Shown piece after piece: positions 26,058 through 34,174 of a DNA stretch of 64,000 nt; within the stretch, counting starts at the first letter, position 1; every line of letters begins with the position of its first letter. Source of the stretch: JBBILO01 sp037444855 (GTDB lineage Bacteria > Patescibacteriota > Microgenomatia > UBA1406 > GWC2-37-13); contig JBBILO010000004.1 of assembly GCA_037444855.1 (NCBI GenBank), positions 1-64,000 of the forward strand, in the 5' to 3' direction. The translations under genes and the position numbers were made by a program. The notes below the pieces were generated by a model. It was not told where the DNA came from, ran no database searches, and worked only from the letters and a program-made list of their open reading frames with translations.

Positions 26058-26729
26058 TCATAAATAAAAAGCGACAAAAATGTCAAGTGATTCTTTTACT
26101 GAGTAGGGCGAGGATGATGTTTTTTGAGATTTTTCGATATTTAATAGGCCCTGATATGACTTTATTAATTTTTCTAATGGCCAATAATGGCTTTGTGTTT
26201 CTATTTTTTTTCTATACCATGTGTTTTTAGTCTTAATATTCCCTTTTGATTTTACAATTAATAACTCCCTCACCCTTTTTGTTAAAAGATAAAAAAAAAT
26301 ATTTTCGTTTTTTTTGTCGATTATTTTGCTCATGAGTTCTAAAAGTTTATTTTTATTTTTCGGTATAAAATTATCAAGCAACATAAAAATATCTTCTGTT
26401 ATTTTAAATTCGATTATGGGAAAGTTATTAAAATATTTGAGATCGTATTTACTTTTCTCCTCAAAAATTAAAAGAGCAAAGTTTTTATTTTTATTGATTT
26501 CCTCAAGTTTTTTCATTAGTTTTTTGGATTTTGATAGTTTGCTATAGACAAAATTACTACAATAAATTTTTTTTGATTCAAAAAGAGAAAGATCGGTGTC
26601 GTTTAAATCGATAATCGTTTCTGGGGCAAGCTCAATGATGTCGTAGTTTTTTGACCGATATTGATTTTTTAATTGCTGAAAATAATTTCTTGATGAAATG
26701 ACATCTTCGCCGCAAATTATTTTAATCAT
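26058..26729 (-). CDS. holA: DNA polymerase III delta subunit-like protein
   Basis: Clamp-loader subunit delta, short and divergent. The N-terminal IICGEDVISSRNYFQQLK matches the delta start (strand, then helix after a degenerate P-loop). A middle part with NKNFALLIFEEKSKYDLKYF and the C-terminal helical collar with IFFYLLTKRVRELLIVKSKG and PYSVKESLDIFVAFYL follow the HolA pattern. The 223 residues compare with about 340 usual. AAGG stands 7 nt before the ATG as a weak Shine-Dalgarno sequence. It is divergent from rpmF. The assignment rests on general pattern, so it is moderately sure. Confidence 0.7.
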   Translation of the reverse strand: MIKIICGEDVISSRNYFQQLKNQYRSKNYDIIELAPETIIDLNDTDLSLFESKKIYCSNFVYSKLSKSKKLMKKLEEINKNKNFALLIFEEKSKYDLKYFNNFPIIEFKITEDIFMLLDNFIPKNKNKLLELMSKIIDKKNENIFFYLLTKRVRELLIVKSKGNIKTKNTWYRKKIETQSHYWPLEKLIKSYQGLLNIEKSQKTSSSPYSVKESLDIFVAFYL

Positions 26730-26738
26730 AAAAAAACC

Positions 26739-26767
26739 TTGTAATTTTTATCAATTAATGATATTAT
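26739..26767 (+). promoter_or_regulatory. Leaderless promoter of rpmF-nusB-rnc
   Basis: TTGTAA (-35), 17-bp spacer, TATTAT (-10), then 6 nt to the rpmF ATG at 26774. Confidence 0.65.
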
Positions 26768-26773
26768 ATAAAA

Positions 26774-26923
26774 ATGGCACCATTACCAAAAAGGAAGCAC
26801 TCAACACAAAGAAAGGGTAAAAGGATCAAAACAAGAACTGTTTTCCTACCTCAATTAACTTCTTGTAAACATTGCGGTAAACAAAAATTACCCCATCGTT
26901 TATGTCAATTTTGTCAAAAATAA
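26774..26923 (+). CDS. rpmF: Ribosomal protein bL32
   Basis: Small zinc-ribbon protein of the large subunit, 49 residues. It starts MAPLPKRKHSTQRKGKR, the conserved basic N-terminus, and has the four zinc Cys in CKHCGKQKLPHRLCQFC. It heads a plus-strand run rpmF-nusB-rnc, with only 3 bp between its stop and the nusB ATG. There is no Shine-Dalgarno sequence; the -10 box lies 6 nt from the ATG. Confidence 0.96.
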   Translation: MAPLPKRKHSTQRKGKRIKTRTVFLPQLTSCKHCGKQKLPHRLCQFCQK

Positions 26924-26926
26924 TTT

Positions 26927-27295
26927 ATGGATAGACGACACCTTCGTCGAAGGAAAATTGTCCAAATCCTTTATTCTTATGAGATGCAAAAAAATAACCT
27001 TTTAGTAGAAAAAGATGAATTTGTTATAAAAATTCTTGAAAAAAAGGACGAGATCGATCAAATAATTAGTCATTATGCAACAAAATTTCCTATTGATAAA
27101 ATTCCTAAGGTTGATTTCTCAATCCTGAGATTGGCGATCTATGAATTGGTTTATGAGAAAAAAAATTCATATAAAGTGATTATTGACGAGGCTGTTGAAT
27201 TGGCGAAAGAGTTTGGTAGTCAAAAATCTTACTCGTTTATCAATGGTGTTTTAGGGAGTGTTGTCAAAAATCTCAGTCATGAAAGGCTATTTTAA
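26927..27295 (+). CDS. nusB: Transcription antitermination factor NusB
   Basis: RNA-binding factor of the rRNA antitermination complex (with NusE/S10). It begins RRHLRRRKIVQILYSYEMQ, the typical first helix. The C-terminal half has KVDFSILRLAIYELVYEK and VIIDEAVELAKEFGSQKS followed by SFINGVLGSVVKN, the strongly conserved NusB end. The length of 122 residues is slightly short but complete. It overlaps the rnc start by 17 bp. Confidence 0.95.
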   Translation: MDRRHLRRRKIVQILYSYEMQKNNLLVEKDEFVIKILEKKDEIDQIISHYATKFPIDKIPKVDFSILRLAIYELVYEKKNSYKVIIDEAVELAKEFGSQKSYSFINGVLGSVVKNLSHERLF

Positions 27296-27995
27296 GCAAA
27301 TTGTTCGATTAGAAAAGAAAATTGGCTTAATATTTAAAGATAAAAAAATTGTTTTAAATGCATTCGTTCATCGTTCATTTCTCAATGAACATAAAGATTT
27401 TCCTCTTCCCTCGAATGAAAAAATGGAATTTCTTGGCGATAGTATTTTATCTTTAGCCTGTTCCCTTTTTCTTTTCCAAAATTTTCAATCCTATTCTGAA
27501 GGTGAATATACAGAGATAAAAGCTGCGTTAGTGAAGACAGAGACACTCGCTAAAATCGCTAAAAAATTAGATTTAGATGAATATCTCTTGTTATCAAAAG
27601 GTCAAGAGAAAAACGAAGGTCGAAATAACATTAATATTTTAGCTGGTTGCTTTGAAGCATTTATTTGTGCCATATTTTTAAATTTTGATTTTCAAAACGT
27701 TTACGACTTTCTAACACGAGCTTTTTTTGAAAAAGAAGTAGCTTATATCATAAAAAATAATTTGTACTCCTCGGCAAAAACAAAATTACAAGAGCAAACC
27801 CAAAAGAGATATAGTGCAACCCCTGTGTATCAAGTGGTTGAAGAAAAAGGTCCACCACACAATAAGACATTTAAAATTAATGTTTTTTTAGGAAAGAAAA
27901 ATATTGGTACTGGGCTTGGTAAGTCTAAAAAAGAAGCTGAAGAAAACGCTGCCAAAAAAGCGCTAGATTTTTTAAAAAATAATAGTATAATTTAA
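27279..27995 (+). CDS. rnc: Ribonuclease III
   Basis: Double-strand-specific endonuclease for rRNA precursor and mRNA processing. It has catalytic signature NEKMEFLGDSILSLACS (about residues 47-63) with the acidic residues in place, and a second acidic site in NILAGCFEAFICAIF. The C-terminal dsRNA-binding domain has AKTKLQEQTQKRYSATPVYQ and GKSKKEAEENAAKKALDFL. I use ATG 27279; an in-frame GTG at 27258 would add 7 residues. The resulting 238 residues are normal. It ends 3 bp before rpsP, which has its own -10 box inside the rnc end. Confidence 0.96.
   Translation: MKGYFKQIVRLEKKIGLIFKDKKIVLNAFVHRSFLNEHKDFPLPSNEKMEFLGDSILSLACSLFLFQNFQSYSEGEYTEIKAALVKTETLAKIAKKLDLDEYLLLSKGQEKNEGRNNINILAGCFEAFICAIFLNFDFQNVYDFLTRAFFEKEVAYIIKNNLYSSAKTKLQEQTQKRYSATPVYQVVEEKGPPHNKTFKINVFLGKKNIGTGLGKSKKEAEENAAKKALDFLKNNSII
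27986..27991 (+). promoter_or_regulatory. Leaderless -10 box of rpsP
   Basis: TATAAT exactly 6 nt before the rpsP ATG (27998), inside the last codons of rnc. No clear -35 box. Confidence 0.55.
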
Positions 27996-27997
27996 CT

Positions 27998-28240
27998 ATG
28001 GTAGTAGCACTAAGATTGATGAGATTGGGTAAAAAAAATCGACCATTTTATCGAATTGTGGCTATAGAAAAGACAAAAAAAAGAAATGGTAAATATCTTG
28101 AAAAGATAGGAACATATGACCCATTTGAAGAAAGTCCGGTTAGAATTGATGATCAAAAATTCAAATTTTGGATTAACAAAGGAGCTCAAATCTCAAAAGG
28201 TTTAAGGAGAATTCTCAAAAGGCAAAAGCCTATTCATTAA
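27998..28240 (+). CDS. rpsP: Ribosomal protein bS16
   Basis: Small-subunit assembly protein. It begins VVALRLMRLGKKNRPFYRIV, with the conserved GTYDPF and later FWINKGAQISKGLRRIL. The 80 residues are normal. It converges with pilO and overlaps its 3' end by 11 bp, so no room exists for a terminator between the two genes. The rpsP-rimM-trmD order seen in many bacteria is absent here. Confidence 0.96.
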   Translation: MVVALRLMRLGKKNRPFYRIVAIEKTKKRNGKYLEKIGTYDPFEESPVRIDDQKFKFWINKGAQISKGLRRILKRQKPIH

Positions 28241-28943
28241 TGGCTTCAAAAGGATCTTCTCTGGCTGAAATTTCGATTTCTTTATTTGGATCTAATTGAC
28301 TTTTTATAATTTTTGTTTTTGATAATATTTCTAAAATTAATCCATTATCGTTATCATTTATTGTATTTAACGTAAGATTATTAACATAATTTTTTTGACT
28401 ATAGAAGGTAAGGTAAAGTTTTTTTTCAGCAGTTGAAGTCTGATTTAAATTTTCAGGGGAATAATCTATTTTATCAATTGTGATTAAACGACCGCTATTA
28501 AAGCGATATTTTTTTAAAAATTCTAAAAAAGTATCCATATTGCCTATCCCAGTAATCGTTAACGAAACTGTTTTTCTGTTCCCATCGATAGGACCGAGAT
28601 CATAGTTGATAATAATAAATCCTGTTTCATGGCTGAGATTTTCTAAGGCAGCAGTAATTGAAAAAAAATCTTCAGTATTTGGGATGAGGGAGTTCAGATA
28701 TTGATTTATTAATTCAATATTAATGTTGCGATTTTTTAAATTTTTGGTGTACTCAATTAATGATTTTCTTTTTTCTAGTGATTTAATTTTATCTTCTAAA
28801 ATTAACTTTTGTTTATTAAATTGATCGATTTTCTGAATATAAAAAAAAATTATAAAAAAAATCAAAAGAATATTTATGAAAAAAATCAGTAAAAAAGAGG
28901 AGTTTTTTTGCAGTTGTTTTATTAAAAAATAATTAATTTTCAT
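28230..28943 (-). CDS. pilO: Type IV pilus inner-membrane protein PilO-like
   Basis: Component of the PilMNO alignment complex. One N-terminal membrane helix (SFLLIFFINILLIFFIIFFY, about residues 17-36) is followed by a coiled coil (about 40-65). A ferredoxin-like periplasmic domain comes next (FFSITAALENLSHETGFIII, VSLTITGIGNMDTFLEFLKK). 237 residues. Assignment rests on this architecture and on its place after pilN and pilM, since PilO sequences are weakly conserved. It overlaps pilN by 11 bp. Confidence 0.8.
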   Translation of the reverse strand: MKINYFLIKQLQKNSSFLLIFFINILLIFFIIFFYIQKIDQFNKQKLILEDKIKSLEKRKSLIEYTKNLKNRNINIELINQYLNSLIPNTEDFFSITAALENLSHETGFIIINYDLGPIDGNRKTVSLTITGIGNMDTFLEFLKKYRFNSGRLITIDKIDYSPENLNQTSTAEKKLYLTFYSQKNYVNNLTLNTINDNDNGLILEILSKTKIIKSQLDPNKEIEISAREDPFEAINE

Positions 28944-29517
28944 TATCTATTTTTTTAAATTGACCAACAAAACTTATTTTATAAGAATTGGATGTATTCA
29001 GCAATGATGGTGACTCAACCAAGAATGATTCCAATTTTAGATTAACAAAATTATTCAAAAAGGGTTCTTCCTCCACATAATCAAGAAATTCGATTAAATG
29101 GTTGGTATTATTAAAAGTTAATGTAAAATTGACCTTTTTGTTTTGATCAATTTTCAAAGATTCGATAGTTGGTGGATTGGTTGAAATTTTTAGGGAGTCA
29201 TTTATTAGATTATAATACGGATAAAAATTAACATCATTATTTAAGTTTTCTTTTAATTGATTAAACAAATTATTAAATTTTTTAAAATTTTCTTCAACGG
29301 GCAAATTATTTTTTATAAATGTTTGTAAATTTTGTTCTTGTTGGATTAATACGTCTACCTGATTTTTCTTATAAGTAATAATGAGTAAAGATGTAATTAA
29401 CAAAACGAAGAATAATCCAGTCGAAAAGAAGACAATTTTTCTAAACAGTAAAAAATATTTTTGATAAAGAAGATAATTTTTATGATGTGATAAAAGATTT
29501 ATTTTTTTTATCTTCAT
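28933..29517 (-). CDS. pilN: Type IV pilus assembly protein PilN-like
   Basis: Partner of PilM and PilO. The short N-terminal cytoplasmic segment KIKKINLLSHHKNYLL resembles the conserved PilN 'INLLP' PilM-binding motif. One membrane helix follows (VFFSTGLFFVLLITSLLIITY, split by charged ends), then a coiled coil and a periplasmic domain. 194 residues. It overlaps pilM by 4 bp and pilO by 11 bp, indicating one tightly coupled transcript. The INLL motif makes the call fairly good. Confidence 0.82.
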   Translation of the reverse strand: MKIKKINLLSHHKNYLLYQKYFLLFRKIVFFSTGLFFVLLITSLLIITYKKNQVDVLIQQEQNLQTFIKNNLPVEENFKKFNNLFNQLKENLNNDVNFYPYYNLINDSLKISTNPPTIESLKIDQNKKVNFTLTFNNTNHLIEFLDYVEEEPFLNNFVNLKLESFLVESPSLLNTSNSYKISFVGQFKKIDNEN

Positions 29518-30527
29518 AGTTCATAGTGAGCTAAATTAAAGATAAATTCTTCGGGATGATTGATCAAGGGTTGGGTTTTAATCGGAAATGGAATAAAATG
29601 ATACGGTCTTAATCGAGATAAGTATGTCTCAAAATTTTTAATTTTTCCACTCTGATTAATTAAGTAGATTTTGTTAATCGAAGAAAATTCATATTTTTTT
29701 TTAATCGTGTATATGAAGATATCGATGTTTTTCATCAATTCATCGAATACCGGTAAAAAAATTTTTTCAAAGTCGACAGACGCTTTCTCGGAAAGACCGA
29801 TATTAATTAGTGTTTCATAAGCTTTTTGATCATTAAAATTAAAATTAAGATTTAATTCCTTTAGGAATAGATTGAGACCAACTTTAACTTTGTATAAATC
29901 AACAATTAGTTTCAGTTCCGGATGATAAAAGTAAAAAAAACTTGATATAAAGCCAAAATTAAAAAAAATACAAGGCTCTTTTTCTAAAAAAAAGCGATCA
30001 TTGTTGATCAATCGCACTAAAGCGCTAATCTCATTTTCTAATACTTCAGGAACCAGACCGGCGGCTTCGATAAAATGGGTTAAATATTCAATTAAATCGT
30101 AAGTAGAGGCAACAATTAAAATCTTCTTTTTATTTTGTTTTTTATCTTCTTTTAAAATAGCGAGATCAACAGCGACTTGATCAATTGAGATAGGGATGAT
30201 TTGATCAGCTTGATATTTTACGGCTGATATCAATTCTTTTTCGGGTAAATATGGAAAATCGATGATCTCACTAAAAGTATATTCATCTGGGATAACTAAT
30301 CGAACGTTATTAATATTAGAATTAATTTTTTTAACGGCCGCTTCAATAAGTTGTGCTTGATTAACAAGGATTTTTTCTGAAAAATTTAAAAAAAAAGGGG
30401 TGTCGTTGTTTGCTTCGTATAATTTATAGATTTTAAACGGATTTTTTTTATCAGCTAAATCTACAGAATATTCTGTCAGACGAAATAAATTTTCTGTTAA
30501 ATGAAGAGATAATTCTGTGGTTTTCAT
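29514..30527 (-). CDS. pilM: Type IV pilus assembly ATPase-like PilM
   Basis: Actin-like cytoplasmic ring protein linking the pilus motor to PilN. It begins MKTTELSLHLTENLFRLTEY. It has VRLVIPDEYTFSEIIDFPYL, ELISAVKYQADQIIPISIDQ (a very typical PilM stretch) and AAGLVPEVLENEISALVRLI. The actin-type phosphate loops are degenerate. I start at ATG 30527; upstream codons to 30566 would run into the preceding gene's end and carry no homology. 337 residues. First of pilM-pilN-pilO. Confidence 0.88.
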   Translation of the reverse strand: MKTTELSLHLTENLFRLTEYSVDLADKKNPFKIYKLYEANNDTPFFLNFSEKILVNQAQLIEAAVKKINSNINNVRLVIPDEYTFSEIIDFPYLPEKELISAVKYQADQIIPISIDQVAVDLAILKEDKKQNKKKILIVASTYDLIEYLTHFIEAAGLVPEVLENEISALVRLINNDRFFLEKEPCIFFNFGFISSFFYFYHPELKLIVDLYKVKVGLNLFLKELNLNFNFNDQKAYETLINIGLSEKASVDFEKIFLPVFDELMKNIDIFIYTIKKKYEFSSINKIYLINQSGKIKNFETYLSRLRPYHFIPFPIKTQPLINHPEEFIFNLAHYEL

Positions 30528-30562
30528 TTTAATATTAAGTATTAAAAATAAATCATTGATAG

Positions 30563-31156
30563 TCAATAGCTTCTTAGTTTAACAAAAGTTGAATAAGTCA
30601 TCTTAGCGTTTTCCTCAACCTGATTCTGATTATTGATACTGCAGTTAGTTTGATTTTGAGCAGTTTTATAGCAAATAGTAAACAGAATTCCAACAATCGG
30701 CGAAGAATAAGACTGGTTTTGATAACAAGTTAGGGTGAAATCACTAATAAAAGTTTTATCATTGTTTAAAGCAACGATACCGACGCTTGGAAGAGAAGAA
30801 GATGAGGCAATATAACCATCTGAGTTATCGCACGTTGTCCCGGAACTTGATTGGCAAAACCGAAAATATGTTCCTTGTTTATCAAGAAAATAATTATTAG
30901 CGGTGATATCTTGAATTGATAAACAATCGATAGGGCTAGGAGGAGGGTTATTGTGAATACTTACCGCTCGATTAATAATTAAATTTTTCATTGTGTTTAA
31001 AATATAATCACCCTGGCGTTTGACTTCAAGCGCACGGTAGATTTTTATTTGCTGTCTTAATAAAACGTAAAAAATATTAAATAAAATAGGAAGGGAAAGA
31101 CCGATAACACCAATAACGATGAGCATCTCAATTATAGTAAAACCTTTCCCTTTCAT
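30563..31156 (-). CDS. Minor type IV prepilin (PulJ/PilW-like), Gly at -1
   Basis: Leader MKGKG then FTIIEMLIVIGVIGLSLP with Glu+5. Its longer helix, the KRQGDYILNTMKNLIINRA segment and several Cys residues in the C-terminal domain (FRFCQSSSGTTC, TNCSINNQ) recall PulJ-type minor pilins, which help prime pilus assembly. The frame is open 28 codons upstream, but homology starts at ATG 31156, 2 bp after the previous gene. 197 residues. Function by position and fold only. Confidence 0.85.
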   Translation of the reverse strand: MKGKGFTIIEMLIVIGVIGLSLPILFNIFYVLLRQQIKIYRALEVKRQGDYILNTMKNLIINRAVSIHNNPPPSPIDCLSIQDITANNYFLDKQGTYFRFCQSSSGTTCDNSDGYIASSSSLPSVGIVALNNDKTFISDFTLTCYQNQSYSSPIVGILFTICYKTAQNQTNCSINNQNQVEENAKMTYSTFVKLRSY

Positions 31157-31157
31157 T

Positions 31158-31625
31158 TTAATATTCCCAAATAGAAAAAATAGTATCGATTGGAACCGAA
31201 AAAATATTAATACCTTCTTGCCATCTGACGGTAACAGCAACTTTTATCTTGGTTACTGGATTATTGGTTAAATTGGTTAATGTTACCTCTCTTTTAAAGC
31301 GCCAATCTAAATTATAATCAGCGCAATTGCCTGAAGTTGGAAAACTGCTGTTAAGTGATAGACTGCTATTAAAACAATAAGTGATTCCAGTATTTGAGGA
31401 TTTTGATACAAATTGATTCCAATCTTTCTCTTTTTGACCTCTTAACCATTCTAATAATTGTTGGCCATAATTGACAGCAACGAGTTTGTTTTCCTGTGTT
31501 TTTAAGTTTCTTAAAGAATAGGTGGTGATTGAGACGGCAGTGATATAAAGAAGAGAAAGAATGGTTAAAAAAACTAAAACTTCAACTAATGTAAATGATT
31601 CTTTATGGTTGGTTGTTATAGTCAT
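31158..31625 (-). CDS. Minor type IV prepilin (PulI/PilV-like), Ser at -1
   Basis: The N-terminus NHKES then FTLVEVLVFLTILSLLYI is a prepilin leader with Ser before the cleavage site and Glu+5. The following YGQQLLEWLRGQKEKDWNQF helix is typical of the PilV/PulI group. The C-terminal TKIKVAVTVRWQEG strand matches that group too. 155 residues. It is followed by the PulJ-like gene after 1 bp. TATAAT lies 5 nt before the ATG, so it may have its own promoter. Confidence 0.85.
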   Translation of the reverse strand: MTITTNHKESFTLVEVLVFLTILSLLYITAVSITTYSLRNLKTQENKLVAVNYGQQLLEWLRGQKEKDWNQFVSKSSNTGITYCFNSSLSLNSSFPTSGNCADYNLDWRFKREVTLTNLTNNPVTKIKVAVTVRWQEGINIFSVPIDTIFSIWEY

Positions 31626-31644
31626 ATTTAATTATATTAAAGTC

Positions 31645-32181
31645 TTAACAAGAAGTTAAATTGTTGTCTAAATTTATTAAGCCAAATTTAGAGATATTGA
31701 TAGAAATGCATTTATTAATATTACTGTTTTTAATGGTTATTGTAAAAGAGTTAGCGTTGTTACTGAAGTTTATCTCCGAGGCTAAGGGTTGAAACCAAAT
31801 ATAACCGTTGGTTGGAAGAGAAGTGAACGAAAAAGAAATTCGATATGGTTGAATGTCAAAATAGGGATTACACGTTGAACCGCAACAGAGTCTTAGAGAA
31901 TATTGAGATTGATTATTTTGATTCTGAAAATAGACTTGATATCCCTTAAAATCATTACAAATTCTGTTTGATACATCTTGGGCGAAAGTTTTTCTTTTTG
32001 CTAATTCAAGAACGTTGACTAATTTTTTGGCCTCCTCTTTTAATTTTTGTTCTTGAGTTTGTCGATTGAATGAGGCTAAACTTAAACTAGTAAGAAGAAT
32101 AACTATACTGACACTAATGATAATTTCAATTAACGTGAAAGATGAAATTTTAGCATAAAATTTTTTTCTATTTTTGTCCAT
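31645..32181 (-). CDS. Minor type IV prepilin (GspH/FimT-like), Ser at -1
   Basis: A 14-residue leader ends KISS and is followed by FTLIEIIISVSIVILLTSL (Glu+5). The next helix, EEAKKLVNVLELAKRKTFAQ, and the beta-rich C-terminal domain fit the GspH/FimT family of minor pilins. Cys pairs are seen at LRLCCGSTC. 178 residues. It overlaps the upstream prepilin gene by 14 bp. Confidence 0.85.
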   Translation of the reverse strand: MDKNRKKFYAKISSFTLIEIIISVSIVILLTSLSLASFNRQTQEQKLKEEAKKLVNVLELAKRKTFAQDVSNRICNDFKGYQVYFQNQNNQSQYSLRLCCGSTCNPYFDIQPYRISFSFTSLPTNGYIWFQPLASEINFSNNANSFTITIKNSNINKCISINISKFGLINLDNNLTSC

Positions 32182-32584
32182 AAGGTCCTAAACAATAGGT
32201 ACAATTACTTCCGCATTGACCAACGATACAAGGAGTATTTGATGTTTCCAAATATGCTCCTAGAGTAAAATCGTTGGGTGAGATATTACAGTAGTAGAAG
32301 AATGTTGATTTTGGATCAGTGGGGATTTTTTGAAGATAAATATTTCCGGAAGTTAAATAAGTCAAAACATTAGAGCAATTACCGCTGTTTGAAGCGCTAA
32401 TATAACGATTATTATTTGAGCGATACATTTCCAAAGCGGCTCTTATTTGTTCTAGATCGGCTTTTCTTTTGGCGTCGTGAGATTGTTTAGTGATTTGAGA
32501 GTAGGAAATAGCTGCTCCAGCAGCTAATAATCCAATAATAGTTGCGACCACTAAAATCTCGATTAAGGTAAAGCTTTTTTTCAT
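32168..32584 (-). CDS. Type IV prepilin (GspG-like), Ser at -1
   Basis: Leader MKKS, then FTLIEILVVATIIGLLAAG. The post-helix GspG-like motif DAKRKADLEQIRAALEMYR is followed by NNRY and a calcium-loop-like region. The C-terminus has four Cys residues (VGQCGSNCTYCLG and CSNV). 138 residues. One of three closely related GspG-like genes in tandem (with 32588 and 32975), pointing to local duplication and divergence. Confidence 0.88.
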   Translation of the reverse strand: MKKSFTLIEILVVATIIGLLAAGAAISYSQITKQSHDAKRKADLEQIRAALEMYRSNNNRYISASNSGNCSNVLTYLTSGNIYLQKIPTDPKSTFFYYCNISPNDFTLGAYLETSNTPCIVGQCGSNCTYCLGPYGQK

Positions 32585-32587
32585 ATT

Positions 32588-32971
32588 TTATTGTTGATTG
32601 CTGACACAAGGTGTTGGCTCTGTTTCTGTTGTTGCGCAGATTCGATAACTTGTATTGGTACAGCCAGAACAAAGATAAGGATTATTTGTTTTTGGGTCAA
32701 CAGGTACATTGGTAATGATTACCTGAGGAGGCGTAGGACAAGAAATAGTAGTAAACCTTCCCCCATTAGGGGTTGGGTATTGATAACCGCAGATTGAATA
32801 ATACTGTTCTAAGGCATTTTGAATTGCTTTTAAATCATTTTTTCTTTTTGCATCGCGTGCTTTTTTTTGAGCAGTTGAATAAGAGGTAGCACCTAAACCA
32901 AGTAAGACAGCAATAATCCCAATGACCACGAGCATTTCAAGTAAAGTAAAACCTTTTTTTATTTTTTCCAT
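32588..32971 (-). CDS. Type IV prepilin (GspG-like), Gly at -1
   Basis: Leader MEKIKKG, then FTLLEMLVVIGIIAVLLGLG with Glu+5. It is followed by DAKRKNDLKAIQNALEQYY and a short globular part with Cys residues (CGYQYP, TISCP, LCSGCTN, RICATT). 127 residues. It retains the consensus Gly-1, unlike its two tandem paralogues. Gaps of 3 bp on both sides show a single transcript. Confidence 0.88.
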   Translation of the reverse strand: MEKIKKGFTLLEMLVVIGIIAVLLGLGATSYSTAQKKARDAKRKNDLKAIQNALEQYYSICGYQYPTPNGGRFTTISCPTPPQVIITNVPVDPKTNNPYLCSGCTNTSYRICATTETEPTPCVSNQQ

Positions 32972-32974
32972 AAA

Positions 32975-33439
32975 TTATGGTTGATTAACTTGATAATATT
33001 TACCTGAAGGACAAATTTCACCACAACTAATAGTACTCGCTTCAGGATCAGCCTTATTTTCGATGCAAGCACATAAAGTATAAGTGAGATTATTATTATC
33101 AACTAAATAATAATATGGAGTTGGAGCAAGAGGATCGCATGGGATTTTAGCCATATAGACAGTTGTTCCTGAAGCTAGTTGACTGTTACATGTACCAAAA
33201 CGATTACCGGCAGTGGCTGTAGGATAAGCTATTGGTGATTTGTCTTGTCGATACATCTCTAAAGCCTTCTGAATTTGTTTCAAATCAGATTTTCTTTGAG
33301 CATCTCTTGCTCTTTCCCTGGCGCCCATAAAATTAGGGACCAAAAGAGTGGATAACCCACCAATAATGGCCATCACCACTAGAAGTTCAATTAAAGTAAA
33401 CGAATTTATAGAATCAAAACGATTCATTATTTTTGGCAT
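32975..33439 (-). CDS. Type IV prepilin (GspG-like), Ser at -1
   Basis: The leader ends SINS and is followed by FTLIELLVVMAIIGGLSTLL. DAQRKSDLKQIQKALEMYRQ follows, with two Cys pairs in the C-terminal domain (LCACIENK, SCGEICPSG). The start may be ATG 33439 or ATG 33427 (MNRFDSIN); the first overlaps holB by 26 bp. 154 residues. It is the first pilin gene of the minus-strand pilus run. Confidence 0.87.
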   Translation of the reverse strand: MPKIMNRFDSINSFTLIELLVVMAIIGGLSTLLVPNFMGARERARDAQRKSDLKQIQKALEMYRQDKSPIAYPTATAGNRFGTCNSQLASGTTVYMAKIPCDPLAPTPYYYLVDNNNLTYTLCACIENKADPEASTISCGEICPSGKYYQVNQP

Positions 33440-34127
33440 TTCTATCTATCATAATTTCTTTTTTAATTAAAATCAAGTAGTTGTCTAGTGCTAGTTGGGG
33501 ATTGATATTATTATTTTCAATTAAATTGATAAGATTGAGTCCTTCTTTAATAATTTCTGAGAGTAATGAGTAATCTCTATTGTTTTTTTGTTTGATTTTA
33601 AAAAAAAATTTCCTTGTTAGTTTAATTATTATTAAAAGTAAATAGATCGCTCTTTCTTTTGTGGTAACTTCAAAGAAAGAATTAGTAAAGTGAGAAGTCA
33701 AGTTTGGATCAAGCAAGATTTTTTCTACTTCTGCAACTTCTTTTTTTTGATATTCAAAATCAGGTTGTGATTTATTTAAGTAAATAACTCTAGTTCTTGA
33801 AATAATTGTTGGTAGTAATTTATTAAGATTTCTTACTGCTAAAAGAATTAGATTATTGGTTGCTTGTTCCTCCAGGGTTTTTAATAAGGCATTTTGAGCC
33901 TCAATATTTGCTTTATCAAAATCATAAAAAATTATCAAAGAAATTTCCTTTTTCACGTATTTGAAAATTTTTGTAATTTCTCTAATTTGATCAACAGTAA
34001 TCCCTTTTTCTTTAAGTGGTTCGATTTTAGTAATATTAAAGAAATTAATATGAAATTTTTTTATTTCTTGATTGATATATTGATCAAGAGTAATTCTATT
34101 CTTAAAAATAATTAACTGCGGAATCAT
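33414..34127 (-). CDS. holB: DNA polymerase III delta'-like clamp loader subunit, no P-loop
   Basis: Recognised by IEAQNALLKTLEEQATNNLIL and the sensor-like LPTIISRTRVIYLNK, the standard delta'/DnaX arrangement. The N-terminus (MIPQLIIFKNRI) starts without a Walker A box, so it cannot be DnaX and should be a structural clamp-loader part. 237 residues against about 330 usual. The frame is open 12 codons further up, but those codons contain a TATAAT box exactly 6 nt from ATG 34127, which decides the start. It is transcribed into the prepilin genes. Confidence 0.85.
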   Translation of the reverse strand: MIPQLIIFKNRITLDQYINQEIKKFHINFFNITKIEPLKEKGITVDQIREITKIFKYVKKEISLIIFYDFDKANIEAQNALLKTLEEQATNNLILLAVRNLNKLLPTIISRTRVIYLNKSQPDFEYQKKEVAEVEKILLDPNLTSHFTNSFFEVTTKERAIYLLLIIIKLTRKFFFKIKQKNNRDYSLLSEIIKEGLNLINLIENNNINPQLALDNYLILIKKEIMIDRNAKNNESF

Positions 34128-34133
34128 TCTAAA

Positions 34134-34139
34134 ATTATA
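34134..34139 (-). promoter_or_regulatory. Leaderless -10 box of holB
   Basis: TATAAT on the minus strand, exactly 6 nt before ATG 34127. It abuts the -35 box of the divergent pilB promoter. Confidence 0.6.
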
Positions 34140-34168
34140 TTGCATTTTTACGAGACTCAACATATATT
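34140..34168 (+). promoter_or_regulatory. Leaderless promoter of pilB-pilT-pilC
   Basis: TTGCAT (-35), 17-bp spacer, TATATT (-10), then exactly 6 nt to the pilB ATG (34175). Confidence 0.65.
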
Positions 34169-34174
34169 TTATTT

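Noticed and set aside
33414..34163. holB as a second DnaX
   Set aside because: No Walker A box and no zinc module; the N-terminus begins after the P-loop position.
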